From Phytohabitans sp052068095 (GTDB lineage Bacteria > Actinomycetota > Actinomycetes > Mycobacteriales > Micromonosporaceae), in NCBI RefSeq assembly GCF_052068095.1, contig NZ_JBQHDG010000021.1:1-64000 (forward strand): 64,000 nt of DNA, read 5' to 3'. How positions within the stretch are numbered: position 1 is the first letter of the stretch; each line of letters begins with the position of its first letter. The notes below the pieces were generated by a model, which was not told the DNA's origin, did no database searches, and saw only the letters and a list, made by a program, of their open reading frames with translations. Positions 1-7,978 of this stretch are shown here, one piece after another. The position numbers and the translations under genes are program-made.

Positions 1-365
1 AAGACCCGAAGTCAGTCCGTCGTAGGGTCAGACCCCCGACGGGAGGTGCTCACAAACATCATCTCTGTCCGTCGTGGTCGCTCTCCGTTGCTCCCGCGGC
101 CTCACTCGTCCGCTGTTGGTTGCGCTTTGCCTCCGGCGGGAGCGCTCCGGACCAACGGATATGGGGTCGGCGCGGCCCCGCTGCGACGGTGGCGGCGATC
201 TTGGGAGTTTGGGCGCCTCGCCTTTCGCGAGTTCGAGCCGGTTGTTCCTTGCTCTGCGGTTTCGGCTTCGCTTGTGGTTGCGGTTACTGCGCCTCCGGCG
301 GGGCCTCGGGCTCCGGCCGGGCCGTCCCCGGCTTGTTCACTCTTCTTGGTGGGTGGTTGCGGTGG

Positions 366-517
366 GAGCCGTGCCGTATGCCGTCGTCCAGGCAAAGCCG
401 AGCAGACCAGCGCCGGGACCGCCAGCCTTCCGTCTGATCCTCACCCCGCGCGTGTCGTGGCGGCCCCGGCGCTGGTCCGCTCCCCGTGCGGGTGGACGAC
501 GGCATACGGCACGGCTC
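366..517. repeat. Very long inverted repeat (giant hairpin)
   Basis: Bases 366-390 and 493-517 are perfect reverse complements over 25 bp (GAGCCGTGCCGTATGCCGTC begins the left arm). The inner arms, about 405-423 and 459-478, pair again around GACCAGCGCCGGG with single mismatches. The loop is about 35 bases (424-458). The transcript would fold into a hairpin of about 150 nt. No other copy of this hairpin was seen in the window. Confidence 0.75.
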
Positions 518-591
518 GGGCTACGCCAGCTAGCTGCGGCAAGGGGCGGGGCCGGCCGTGTGGGGTAATGACCGTTTTCAGCCGACTACTT

Positions 592-656
592 GCAGGCGGA
601 TCTTTCCCGGGTCCGTGTCAGCGGTGGACCGTATGCTCCCGCGGGCAAGGGTCCGC
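592..656 (-). repeat. Interspersed module M, copy 1
   Basis: On the minus strand this segment closely matches 39926-39990. Shared blocks include GCCCGCGGGAGCATACGGTC and a following CCGCTG...GGAC...GGGAAA..ATCCGCC. Both copies are intergenic, and both sit the same way round relative to the GACCACGACGGAC-type repeat end near them. Confidence 0.65.
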
Positions 657-710
657 TCCGGCCATCGGGCTATCGGTTACACGGGGTCACCGGCCGGGAT
701 CGGGTGCTTT

Positions 711-820
711 GAGATCTAGGACGGTTAGGGTTGATATGACGCCCTACTCTCCAAGATCTCGAATCTTGTGCCGCTCACACCGTCACGGCGGTTACTCGCG
801 GCGACAAAGCCCCGGCTGGC
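711..820 (+). repeat. Conserved stem-loop element S, copy 1
   Basis: About 105 nt closely match 7706-7815. The first half is an imperfect palindrome: GAGATCTAGGA pairs with TCCAAGATCTC, enclosing TAGGG...CCCTA around an invariant GTTAGGGTTGATATG. The second half shares GGCGGTTACTC and GGCGAC. It is non-coding. Retention of pairing between the two copies suggests a structured DNA or RNA element. Confidence 0.65.
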
Positions 821-1148
821 CCCGGCGCGGGGCCTCTGAGCTGGGGAGACACCGGAAAGCTCTGCGCCGCACGCGGTCTCAAACTCCGAACGTCGAGGGG
901 CGGCCATAACAACCGTGAGGCGCCTAGATCGCGAAGTCGCCACCACACCCCGCTCACGCTGCGTCGACAGACGTCGGGGTGGGGCTCGGCGCAGCCGCTG
1001 GGGTTGGGGGGACCAGCGGCGGATGGGTTGGGCCGCGGGAAATGCACCCCAAGAAAACGCTCCGCTGCGCTCCACGTTTCCCCGGGGGCCCCGCGCAGCG
1101 GTCTGGACCACGACGGACGTCGCGGTAGCTCAAATCGTGGCTTTGAAC

Positions 1149-1190
1149 GGTCCAGGGCGTATCCGCACGATCGCGGACACGCCCTGGACC
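1149..1190 (-). terminator. Hairpin terminator downstream of the phosphofructokinase gene
   Basis: GGTCCAGGGCGT (1149-1160) and ACGCCCTGGACC (1179-1190) form a perfect 12-bp stem, extended inside by TCCG/CGGA. It lies 8 bp beyond the stop codon of the minus-strand gene. There is no strong T-tract, as is common for high-GC actinobacterial terminators. Confidence 0.8.
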
Positions 1191-1197
1191 CTGAGGC

Positions 1198-2226
1198 TCA
1201 GCTGCCGAAGAAGACTTCCGCTTCGGTGTAGCGCTCGATCGGGACCGTCTTGAGCTCGCCGGTGCCGTCCTTGAGCGGCACGCGGACGATGTCGGTGCCG
1301 CGCAAGGCCATCATCTTGCCGAAGTCGCCCTCGTGCACCGCGTCGATCGCCTGGAGGCCGAAGCGGGTGGAGAGCACGCGGTCGAAGGCGGTCGGGGTGC
1401 CGCCGCGCTGGATGTGGCCCAGCACGACCGTGCGGGCCTCCTTGCCGGTCTTCGCCTCGAGCTGCTCGGCCAGCCACTGGCCGATGCCGCCCAGCCGCAC
1501 GTGCCCGAACGAGTCGAGCTCCTGGTTGTGCAGCACCATCTGGCCGTCGAGCGGCTGGGCGCCCTCGGCGACGACCACGATCGGCGCGTACTGGTGCTGG
1601 AAGCGCTTCTCGACGTACTGGGCGACCTGGTCGACGTCGAACTGGCGCTCGGGCAGCAGGATCACGTTGGCGCCACCGGCGATGCCGGCGTGCAGGGCGA
1701 TCCAGCCGGCGTGGCGGCCCATCACCTCGACGACCAGCGTGCGGTGGTGGCTCTCCGCCGTGGTGTGCAGGCGGTCGATCGCCTCCATCGCGATGTTGAC
1801 CGCGGTGTCGAAGCCGAACGTGTAGTCGGTCGCGTTGAGGTCGTTGTCGATGGTCTTGGGCACGCCGACGACCCTGACGCCCAGCTCGTCGAGGCGGGTG
1901 GCGACGCCGAGCGTGTCCTCACCGCCGATGGCGACGAGCGCGTCGACGCCGAGGGAGGCGAGGTTTTCCTTGATCTTCTCCACGCCACCGTCGATCTTGA
2001 ACGGGTTGGTGCGGGAGGAGCCGAGAATGGTGCCGCCGCGCGGCAGGATGCCTCGCACCTCCGCGATACCCAGCGGCTTGGTCACGCCCTCCAGGGGACC
2101 CCGCCAGCCGTCCCGGAAGCCCACGAACTCGTGCCCGTAGGTGGCGACGCCCTTACGCACCACCGCTCGGATCACCGCGTTGAGACCTGGGCAGTCACCG
2201 CCGCCGGTGAGCACGCCGATACGCAT
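1198..2226 (-). CDS. pfp: 6-phosphofructokinase, probably pyrophosphate-dependent
   Basis: This 342-residue protein is a single-domain PfkA-family enzyme that phosphorylates fructose 6-phosphate in glycolysis. The N-terminal GGGDCPGLN is the nucleotide/PPi loop. The sequence GGEDT at 101-105 puts Asp at position 104, and PKTIDND at 123-129 puts Lys at 124. In Escherichia coli PfkA numbering, Gly at both positions marks ATP use, while Asp104 plus Lys124 is the established signature of PPi-dependent enzymes. The ATG is preceded by AGGAGGA about 10 bases upstream. It lies downstream of a minus-strand exoribonuclease gene, 121 bp away, and is followed by a clear terminator. PPi use is inferred from residues only. 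Confidence 0.93.
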   Translation of the reverse strand: MRIGVLTGGGDCPGLNAVIRAVVRKGVATYGHEFVGFRDGWRGPLEGVTKPLGIAEVRGILPRGGTILGSSRTNPFKIDGGVEKIKENLASLGVDALVAIGGEDTLGVATRLDELGVRVVGVPKTIDNDLNATDYTFGFDTAVNIAMEAIDRLHTTAESHHRTLVVEVMGRHAGWIALHAGIAGGANVILLPERQFDVDQVAQYVEKRFQHQYAPIVVVAEGAQPLDGQMVLHNQELDSFGHVRLGGIGQWLAEQLEAKTGKEARTVVLGHIQRGGTPTAFDRVLSTRFGLQAIDAVHEGDFGKMMALRGTDIVRVPLKDGTGELKTVPIERYTEAEVFFGS

Positions 2227-2347
2227 GATGTCCTCAGTCCTCCTGGGGAAAATGTGAAAGAAATGGCCCGTCGGCGTCGTTGCCGGCCCGGGGCGGAGCC
2301 GTCAAACGCGCACTGTAGTCGCCCTGTCTGAACTCAAGATGGCCGGG

Positions 2348-2839
2348 CTAACCCATCGCCCGCCAGCGCGCCAAGTTGTGGCGGGCGTCCACCAACGCGT
2401 CGTGGCGGTCCGCTTCGGCCTCCGGCAGCGGCGGCCGGCCACGGTCGTCCCAGCGCTGCCGGAGATCCTTCGTAAACCGGGGTATCTCCCGCGGCAGCGC
2501 CGGCATCGGACCCCAGAGCTGCGCGAGGGCCACGTGGTCGTAGGCCGCGTACCAGGCCCACAGCTCCATCCGCTCGTGCTGGCGCCCCTTGATCGGCTCC
2601 AGCAGAAACGCGTAGAGGTCGTCGCGGATGCGCTCGCGCGAGCGCCAGGCGGGGTCGCCCGGCGAGGGGAGTCGGTCGAGCACGTTGCGGCGCACCCAAG
2701 GCACCGCCTTGGAGTCGTCGAACTCGGTCGAGATCGCGTAGAACTCGCGGCCGTACTCGTCGACGACACCGATCGAGACGAGGTCGACCACCTGGCCGTC
2801 CTCGATGAACTCGCAGTCGTAGAAATAGCGGTACACCAT
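2348..2839 (-). CDS. 3'-exoribonuclease of the Rv2179c type (RNase T-like DEDDh fold)
   Basis: At 163 residues this matches the length and sequence pattern of the mycobacterial Rv2179c 3'-exoribonuclease family, distant relatives of RNase T that trim 3' tails of RNA. Visible DEDDh residues are Asp8 and Glu10 (YFYDCEF), Asp101 (AAYDHVAL), His146 and Asp151 (RHDALVDARHN). The ATG codes for MVYRYFYDCE, leaving no room for a signal peptide; the enzyme should be cytoplasmic. It reads toward the phosphofructokinase gene and may share its transcript. A divergent promoter region separates it from the Crp-type regulator. Confidence 0.88.
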   Translation of the reverse strand: MVYRYFYDCEFIEDGQVVDLVSIGVVDEYGREFYAISTEFDDSKAVPWVRRNVLDRLPSPGDPAWRSRERIRDDLYAFLLEPIKGRQHERMELWAWYAAYDHVALAQLWGPMPALPREIPRFTKDLRQRWDDRGRPPLPEAEADRHDALVDARHNLARWRAMG

Positions 2840-3183
2840 CGGGGGTCATCATGCCCTGTGCCCCGATCGGGTGTTAATGCGAGCCGGCCGGGTTAAAGCA
2901 GGCCCCCTCGCTTTAACCCGACCGACTCCTCATCCCCGCCGCCTGACCCGCCGCGGCCCCCGTAAGTTCCCCCACCTGCGACGGATCTGTGCTCTAGCCT
3001 GCACGTATCCTGAGACTCTGACTGTCACCGATGTGATCGCGGGACTGTACAGCACGCGACACGCGCGACAGCATCTGGTGTTGACAGGTCCGCCACTGGC
3101 GGTGATTGTTGTGTGTTCGACCTGTTTCTGCCGCGATGGTGGGCGAAACGGGAATGTGGTCCTTACCGGGGAGGGGTTGGACC
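2840..3183. promoter_or_regulatory. Divergent intergenic region with a perfect inverted repeat
   Basis: This 344-bp gap separates two divergently read genes and should hold both promoters. CGGGTTAAAGC (2889-2899) and GCTTTAACCCG (2910-2920) form a perfect 11-bp inverted repeat with a 10-base loop, about 50 bp upstream of the exoribonuclease start. TTGACA at 3081-3086 is a possible -35 box for the plus-strand regulator, but I see no convincing -10. I see no small gene here. Confidence 0.5.
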
Positions 3184-3876
3184 GTGGAAGGTCGCCTGCC
3201 AGATCCTGGCGACGCACTGACAGGCGTCGAGATGTTCGCGGGTCTCGAGCCCGAGGCAAGACAGCGGGTCATCAACGCGGCGGTGCCGCGTACCTACCGC
3301 AAGGGTCAGCTTCTCTTCGTCGAGAGCGACCCCGGTGACTCGCTGATCATCCTCAAACGCGGCGCCGTCGCCGTCTTCCGCACCTCGCCCACCGGCGAGC
3401 GCGCCGTCCTCTCCGTGGTCCGTCCGCCCGACGTCATCGGCGAAGTGTCCCTTCTGGACGCATCCACCCGGTCGGCCTCGGCGGAGGCGATCGAAGACTG
3501 CACCGCACTCGCCCTGTCCCGCCAGGCGTTCATGGAGCTGGTGCACAACAATCCGCGCATCCTCGACGCCGTCATGCGTTCGCTCGGCGCACTGATCCGC
3601 CGCCTCACCGAGCAAAACGCCGACCACGTCTTCCTCGACCTGCCCGGCCGGGTCGCCAAGACCCTCGTCCGGCTGGCCGGCGAGAGCCAGGCCCCGATGA
3701 TCACCATCGAGCTCAACCAGAGCCAGCTCGCCGAGATGGCCGGCGGCTCCCGCCAGAGCGTCAACCAGGCCATCGGATCGTTCGCCAGCCGCGGCTGGCT
3801 GCGCACCGAAGGACGCCGGATCGTGGTCACCGACGTGGCGGCCCTGCGCCGCCGAGCGGGCATGGCGGATCGGTAG
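3184..3876 (+). CDS. Crp/Fnr-family transcriptional regulator
   Basis: This 230-residue protein has an N-terminal cyclic-nucleotide-binding fold (about 10-120) and a C-terminal Crp-type winged helix (about 145-220). The phosphate-binding cassette reads GEVSLLDASTRSASAEA and keeps the Glu and the Arg-Ser pair that contact cAMP in known Crp proteins. The DNA-binding helix region is SQLAEMAGGSRQSVNQAIGS. I chose the GTG at 3184 because GGGAGGGG lies just upstream; an upstream TTG at 3106 would add 26 unconserved residues. Given two class III cyclases in this window it may answer to cAMP, but this is inference. Confidence 0.9.
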   Translation: MEGRLPDPGDALTGVEMFAGLEPEARQRVINAAVPRTYRKGQLLFVESDPGDSLIILKRGAVAVFRTSPTGERAVLSVVRPPDVIGEVSLLDASTRSASAEAIEDCTALALSRQAFMELVHNNPRILDAVMRSLGALIRRLTEQNADHVFLDLPGRVAKTLVRLAGESQAPMITIELNQSQLAEMAGGSRQSVNQAIGSFASRGWLRTEGRRIVVTDVAALRRRAGMADR

Positions 3877-3942
3877 GCCGGGTGATTCGGCCGACTGCCA
3901 CCTTCCGGCGTCGGCTGGGCGCGGCGATACTCGGTCTGGTAA

Positions 3943-4137
3943 GGGCTCGACCACGCCCCTACCTTTCTGGAGGACGGCATCACCGCCCCATGCCCTCGGT
4001 GCGCCCGGCCAGCCGCCGCCGCTGACCGCTTCTGCGCAGGGTGCGGCGCCGAGCTCAGTCCGGCGTGCCCGCGCTGCGCGCGGCCGGTCGCGGCCGGTGC
4101 GGCGTACTGCACCGGGTGCGGGGCGGCCATCGGGCCG
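3943..4137 (+). other. In-frame double zinc-ribbon coding segment with no standard start codon
   Basis: From the TAA ending at 3942 the frame stays open into the cyclase gene at 4138. It encodes two zinc ribbons: CPRC...FCAGCGAEL and CPRC...YCTGCGAAI. This is the usual N-terminal head of double-zinc-ribbon/cyclase/AAA proteins, so it is almost certainly translated. The only possible initiators are CTG at 3967 or ATC at 3979. ATC is preceded at 5-base spacing by GGAGG (3969-3973), exactly where an ATG would be expected. Either a rare start is used, or an ATG has mutated and the protein now begins at GTG 4138. Confidence 0.75.
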
Positions 4138-7100
4138 GTGCAGGCCACCGCGCCGCAGGAGGACCGGCGGCGGATCAGCGTGCTGTTCGTCGACCTGATC
4201 GACTTCACGCCCTATGTGGAGAGCAGCGACCCCGAGCTCGTCCGCGGCATGCAGACCGGCTTCTTCTCGGCCACCCGCCGCGTCGTGGGGCAGTACGGCG
4301 GGGTCGTCGAGAAGTACATCGGCGACGCGGTCATGGCCATCTTCGGCGCGCCGGTGGCCACCGAGAGCGACGCGCTGCGGTGCGTGCGGGCCGGGCTGGA
4401 GCTCCAGCGGGTGCTGGCCGGGTTCGCCGGCGACCTGCGCTTCCGGGTCGGCGTCGCGACCGGTGAGGCGCTCGTCGACGTGGCCGCCGCCCGTGACGGC
4501 GGGCAGGCGATCGTGGCCGGCGACGTGGTCAACACCGCCTCCCGCATGCAGGCCGTCGCACCGCCCGGCGGGGTGCTGGTGTGCGGCACCACCTACGCGC
4601 TGACCCGCGCCCGGATCCGGTACGCCGCCCGGCCCGCGGTGACGCTGCGCGGCCGCTCGGCGCCGACCGAGGTGTGGCTGGCGGAGGCACCACTGCGCGC
4701 GGCGCGCGCCGACCGGGCGCCCGATGCCACCCCGATGATCGGCCGCGAGCACGAGCTGCGGCTGCTCGACAACGCCCTCCACCGCGCGCTGCGCGACCGC
4801 GCGCCGCAGCTGGTCACCCTCTTCGGTCACGCGGGCATCGGAAAATCCCGCCTGGTACGCGAGCTGCACGCGGCCACTCCCCCGGTCGGCGCGGTGACCT
4901 GGCACGTGGGGCACTGCCCACCGTTCGGCGACGACGTGGCGTTCGCGGCGCTGGCCGACATCGTCAAGGCGGAGACCGGCATCCTCGACACCGACACCGC
5001 GCCCGCCGCCGCCCAGCGCCTCTCGCGCGCCGTCGCCGACCTTGTGCCGGCGGCCGAGGCGGGGCGGCTCGTCGACGCGCTGCGCCCGCTCGTGGGGCTC
5101 GACAGCAGCCGCATGCCGGCCGAGGAGGCCGAGTCGGCGTGGCGGCGGTTTCTCGTCGCGCTCGCCGCCCGCCGCCCCACCGTGCTCGTCTTCGAAGACC
5201 TTCACTGGGCCGGCGAGACGATGCTCCGCTTCCTGGAGCTGCTCGCCGCCTCGGCCCGCGACGTGTCGCTGATGGTGCTCTGCACCGCCCGGCCCGAGCT
5301 GCTCGACCGGGCACCCGGATGGGCCGGCACAAGCTCACTCGCGATCATGCTCCCGCCGCTGCCCGGCGCCGGGATCGCCGCCCTGTACACGCACCTGTTC
5401 GGCCGCGGGCCGGTCTCCGCCGACATGCTCGGCCCGCTCGTCGAGGTCGCCGACGGCAACCCGCTCTACGCCCACGAGTACGTCCGCATGCTGATCGAGC
5501 AGGGCGCGCTGCGGCAGTCCGGGCGCGGGTGGTCGCTCGACGCCGAACGCGAGCTGCCCATGCCCGACAGCGTCCACGGCGTGATCGCCAACCGCATCGA
5601 CCTGCTCGACAGCGACGACCGTCAGGTCCTGCTGGCCGCTTCGGTGGTGGGCACGTCGTTCTGGCCCGGTGCGGTCGCCGCCGCGCTCAGCCGCCCGGCC
5701 GAGTGGGTGGAGCGCTGCCTGCGCCGGCTGGAGCAGCGCGACTTCGTGCACGAGCGGACCGTGTCCGCGATCGCCGGCCAGGCCGAGTACCGCTTTCGCC
5801 ACGTGCTCGTCCGCGACGTCTGCTACCGCCGCATCCCCCGCACCGAGCGGGTCGCCCGCCACGAGCGCACCGCCGACTGGCTCGACGCGCTCTCCCGTAC
5901 CCGGGACACGGATCTCGCCGAGGTCCTGGCCCACCACCGGTGGGCGGCGCACGACGTCGCCGGGCGGCTGGGCGTACGCGCCGAACGCTACGCCGCGGCC
6001 GCCCGCGAGGCCCTGCACCGCGCGGCCCGGCGCGCCTACGCACTGCACGCGCTCGACGCGGCGGCCGCGCACGCCGAGCGGGCCCTGGCGCTGCCCGGCA
6101 TCCCCGGGCTCGAGCTGGAGCTGCTGGCCGCCGAGATCGCCTTCCACCGGGGCGGCTCGCTCGACGTCCCGTCGCTGACCTCGCTCGCCGAGCGCCTCTT
6201 CGCCGGCGGCGACCACGCCGGCGCGGCCCGCGCCTGGACGCTGCTCGGCCAGGCGGCCTGGGTACGCGCCGACCGGCCGGCCGCGCTCGCCAGCCTCGAC
6301 CGGGCCGTCGAGCTTTTCGACGCCCTGCCGGACAGCGCGCAGAAGGCCGACGCGTACGCCGAGCTGGGCCGCCTCCACATGCTCAACTACGAGCGAGAGC
6401 CGGCGGTGCAGGCGGCGACCGCGGCGGCCGAGATGGCGTCACGCCTCGGCGCGGTGGAGGTCGCCGCCAACGCGCGCATCACCATCGCCGCCGCCCGCTA
6501 CCAGGCCGGCGAACGGGCCGGGCTCGACGAGCTGCACGAGGTCACCGCATTCTGCCGCGAACGCCGGCTGCTCGCCCTCCCCCGCGCCGTGCAAAACCTC
6601 GCCTGGGCGGTACGCGAGGAGGGCGACTGGGTCGGTTCGGACACGCTGCTCGGCGGCGGCACCGACCCGGGCGTGCTCGCGACGGGCTACTCGGGCGAAG
6701 CGATGCGGGCGTACTTCGCCGGCGACTTCCCCGCGCTGCTGGCGGCGGCGGACGCGTTCCTGCACACGCCCACCGGCCAGTGGGACATGCAGGTACGCGG
6801 CGTCCGCTCCGTGCTCCGCATCCTCCGGAGCGAGCCACACACCGACGACGTCGACGAGGCACTCGACACGGCCCGGGGCAGCGGCTTCCATCGGCCGTAC
6901 TGGACCGCGCTCGGCCTCGGCGCTCTCTGCCGTGCCCTGGGCGGCCGCCGGCGCGAGGCCGCCGCACTGCTCGACGAGCTGGTGGCCGCGTGGCGCCCGG
7001 TGCCCGCTTTGGCCAGCGGCGAATGGGTGGCCGCCGCCGCGAACGCGGCCGCTCTCACCGGCCCCGACGCGGCGGCCCTACTGCGCGAGGCGCTCGCCGA

Positions 7101-7395
7101 TGTCCCGCACCGCACCCCATGGGTGGAGGCCGCGCTGCACACGATCTCACCGGGTGGCGCGGCGGGCCTCCTGGCGGCGGCCGAGATCTACGCCGGCATC
7201 CCGGACGCCACCGACCGGGTGCTGGCGCTGGCGCTCGGTGCGGGCGAGCTGCGCCGGTCGGGTGACCACACGGCCGCGGACGCCGCGCTGCAAGAGGTGC
7301 GCGCCTTCGCCCACCGCAACCAGGCGCCGGGCCTGGTGCGCCTGGCCCACGGCGCCACCCCCGACACCAACTACACCCCGATCCTCGCCTCCTGA
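4138..7395 (+). CDS. Class III adenylate/guanylate cyclase fused to AAA ATPase and helical-repeat region
   Basis: From the first standard start (GTG 4138) this gives 1085 residues; translation probably begins about 50 codons earlier. Residues about 10-185 are a class III cyclase domain with both metal-binding aspartates (VLFVDLID and EKYIGDAV) and the NTASR Asn/Arg pair, so it looks catalytically complete. Residues about 195-560 are an ATPase of the AAA_16 type with Walker A GHAGIGKS (near 231) and Walker B VLVFEDLHW. The remaining C-terminal half is alanine-rich helical repeat, probably TPR-like. It ends at a repeat element facing plsC. A paralogue lies at 58416-61205. Signal and output are unknown. 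Confidence 0.88.
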   Translation: MQATAPQEDRRRISVLFVDLIDFTPYVESSDPELVRGMQTGFFSATRRVVGQYGGVVEKYIGDAVMAIFGAPVATESDALRCVRAGLELQRVLAGFAGDLRFRVGVATGEALVDVAAARDGGQAIVAGDVVNTASRMQAVAPPGGVLVCGTTYALTRARIRYAARPAVTLRGRSAPTEVWLAEAPLRAARADRAPDATPMIGREHELRLLDNALHRALRDRAPQLVTLFGHAGIGKSRLVRELHAATPPVGAVTWHVGHCPPFGDDVAFAALADIVKAETGILDTDTAPAAAQRLSRAVADLVPAAEAGRLVDALRPLVGLDSSRMPAEEAESAWRRFLVALAARRPTVLVFEDLHWAGETMLRFLELLAASARDVSLMVLCTARPELLDRAPGWAGTSSLAIMLPPLPGAGIAALYTHLFGRGPVSADMLGPLVEVADGNPLYAHEYVRMLIEQGALRQSGRGWSLDAERELPMPDSVHGVIANRIDLLDSDDRQVLLAASVVGTSFWPGAVAAALSRPAEWVERCLRRLEQRDFVHERTVSAIAGQAEYRFRHVLVRDVCYRRIPRTERVARHERTADWLDALSRTRDTDLAEVLAHHRWAAHDVAGRLGVRAERYAAAAREALHRAARRAYALHALDAAAAHAERALALPGIPGLELELLAAEIAFHRGGSLDVPSLTSLAERLFAGGDHAGAARAWTLLGQAAWVRADRPAALASLDRAVELFDALPDSAQKADAYAELGRLHMLNYEREPAVQAATAAAEMASRLGAVEVAANARITIAAARYQAGERAGLDELHEVTAFCRERRLLALPRAVQNLAWAVREEGDWVGSDTLLGGGTDPGVLATGYSGEAMRAYFAGDFPALLAAADAFLHTPTGQWDMQVRGVRSVLRILRSEPHTDDVDEALDTARGSGFHRPYWTALGLGALCRALGGRRREAAALLDELVAAWRPVPALASGEWVAAAANAAALTGPDAAALLREALADVPHRTPWVEAALHTISPGGAAGLLAAAEIYAGIPDATDRVLALALGAGELRRSGDHTAADAALQEVRAFAHRNQAPGLVRLAHGATPDTNYTPILAS

Positions 7396-7411
7396 GGGAC
7401 GCGCTCGCCCG

Positions 7412-7958
7412 GATTTTTGGGCTACCGCGATGCCCGTCGTGGTCCATGCCGTTGCTCCCGCGGCCTCACCCTGGTTTCTTGGTCGCGGTTACCCCTTTCA
7501 AGCCTCCGGACCATCGGGATGGCTGTGACACCGAAACCACGCCCCAATCGGGCTAACGATCATGCGAGGAGCAGCTGCGAACCGCACGATGGGTTAAGGG
7601 CACCCCCTCCTGATGGGGAAGGCTGGAGAGGTGTGACCGTGACCTGCCCGACCGGCCTCACCAGCCACCGTCTGTGACGCAGCGTCAGCAGGCTCAGGCA
7701 AGAAACTTCGAGATCCAGGACAGTTAGGGTTGATATGGCACCTTAACTCTCCAAGATCTCGAATCTTGGGCCGCGCGCACGGCGACGGCGGTTACTCAGG
7801 GCGACGAAGCCCTGTTTTCGATCTCGCCGCGCCTGTTCGGTAACAGGCATAGTGGACAAACACCACCGCACCGCGGGAGCAGCGGACCAGACCATTGTCG
7901 ACTTTCGGTGAGTGGCATTGGATCCGGACCACGACGGCCATAGCGGTGGCTCAAAATC
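7412..7958. repeat. Intergenic repeat element with inverted ends (copy B)
   Basis: This fills the gap between the convergent cyclase and plsC genes. The left end, GATTTTTGGGCTACCGCGAT, continues to GCTCCCGCGGCCTCACCC (ending at 7471). The right end, inverted, reads GATTTTGAGCCACCGC on the minus strand (7958 down), with CCGCGGGAGCAGCGG at 7874-7888. The end sequence folds on itself: CCGCGATG pairs with CGTCGTGG, counting G-U pairs. The interior holds a second copy of stem-loop S (7706-7815). It encodes no protein I can recognise. It may act as a bidirectional terminator or be a REP/MITE-like element. Confidence 0.65.
7706..7815 (+). repeat. Conserved stem-loop element S, copy 2
   Basis: This is the second copy of the element at 711-820. 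GAGATCCAGGA pairs with TCCAAGATCTC, and inside it GTTAGGG pairs with CCTTAAC, where copy 1 has TAGGG with CCCTA. The bases differ but pairing is mostly kept. The downstream GGCGGTTACTC..GGGCGAC block is also shared. Confidence 0.65.
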
Positions 7959-7978
7959 GCTGTGCTCAGCGATCTCGG

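Larger units (their letters stand above)
66..1136. repeat. Large composite intergenic repeat element (copy A)
   Basis: This gene-free stretch is bounded by inverted copies of the repeat end seen at 7412-7958 and 11262-11455. The left end (about 66-107) contains GTCCGTCGTGGTC and GCTCCCGCGGCCTCA; the right end (about 1087-1136), read on the minus strand, contains GATTTGAGCTACCGCGACG. Inside are a long hairpin (366-517), a module repeated inverted at 39926-39990 (592-656) and a stem-loop element repeated at 7706-7815 (711-820). Open frames here are long on both strands but overlap each other and resemble no protein, so I read it as non-coding. No transposase is visible. It is probably a decayed or non-autonomous repeat element. 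Confidence 0.6.

Noticed and set aside
46..909. A 287-codon open frame in the first kilobase, with others on both strands
   Set aside because: The translations are low-complexity Arg/Pro/Ser/Ala, several frames are open at once, and the DNA is built of repeat ends and hairpins. No ribosome site or family motif supports coding.
3163..5205. A 680-codon open frame on the minus strand
   Set aside because: It is antisense to the Crp-type regulator and to the cyclase gene, both with clear domains. High-GC DNA keeps the opposite strand open.
4138..7395. Cyclase-ATPase as an anti-phage signalling system
   Set aside because: It is a class III cyclase with ATPase and helical repeats, without a nearby nucleotide-activated effector, nuclease or pore. 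A regulatory role fits better.
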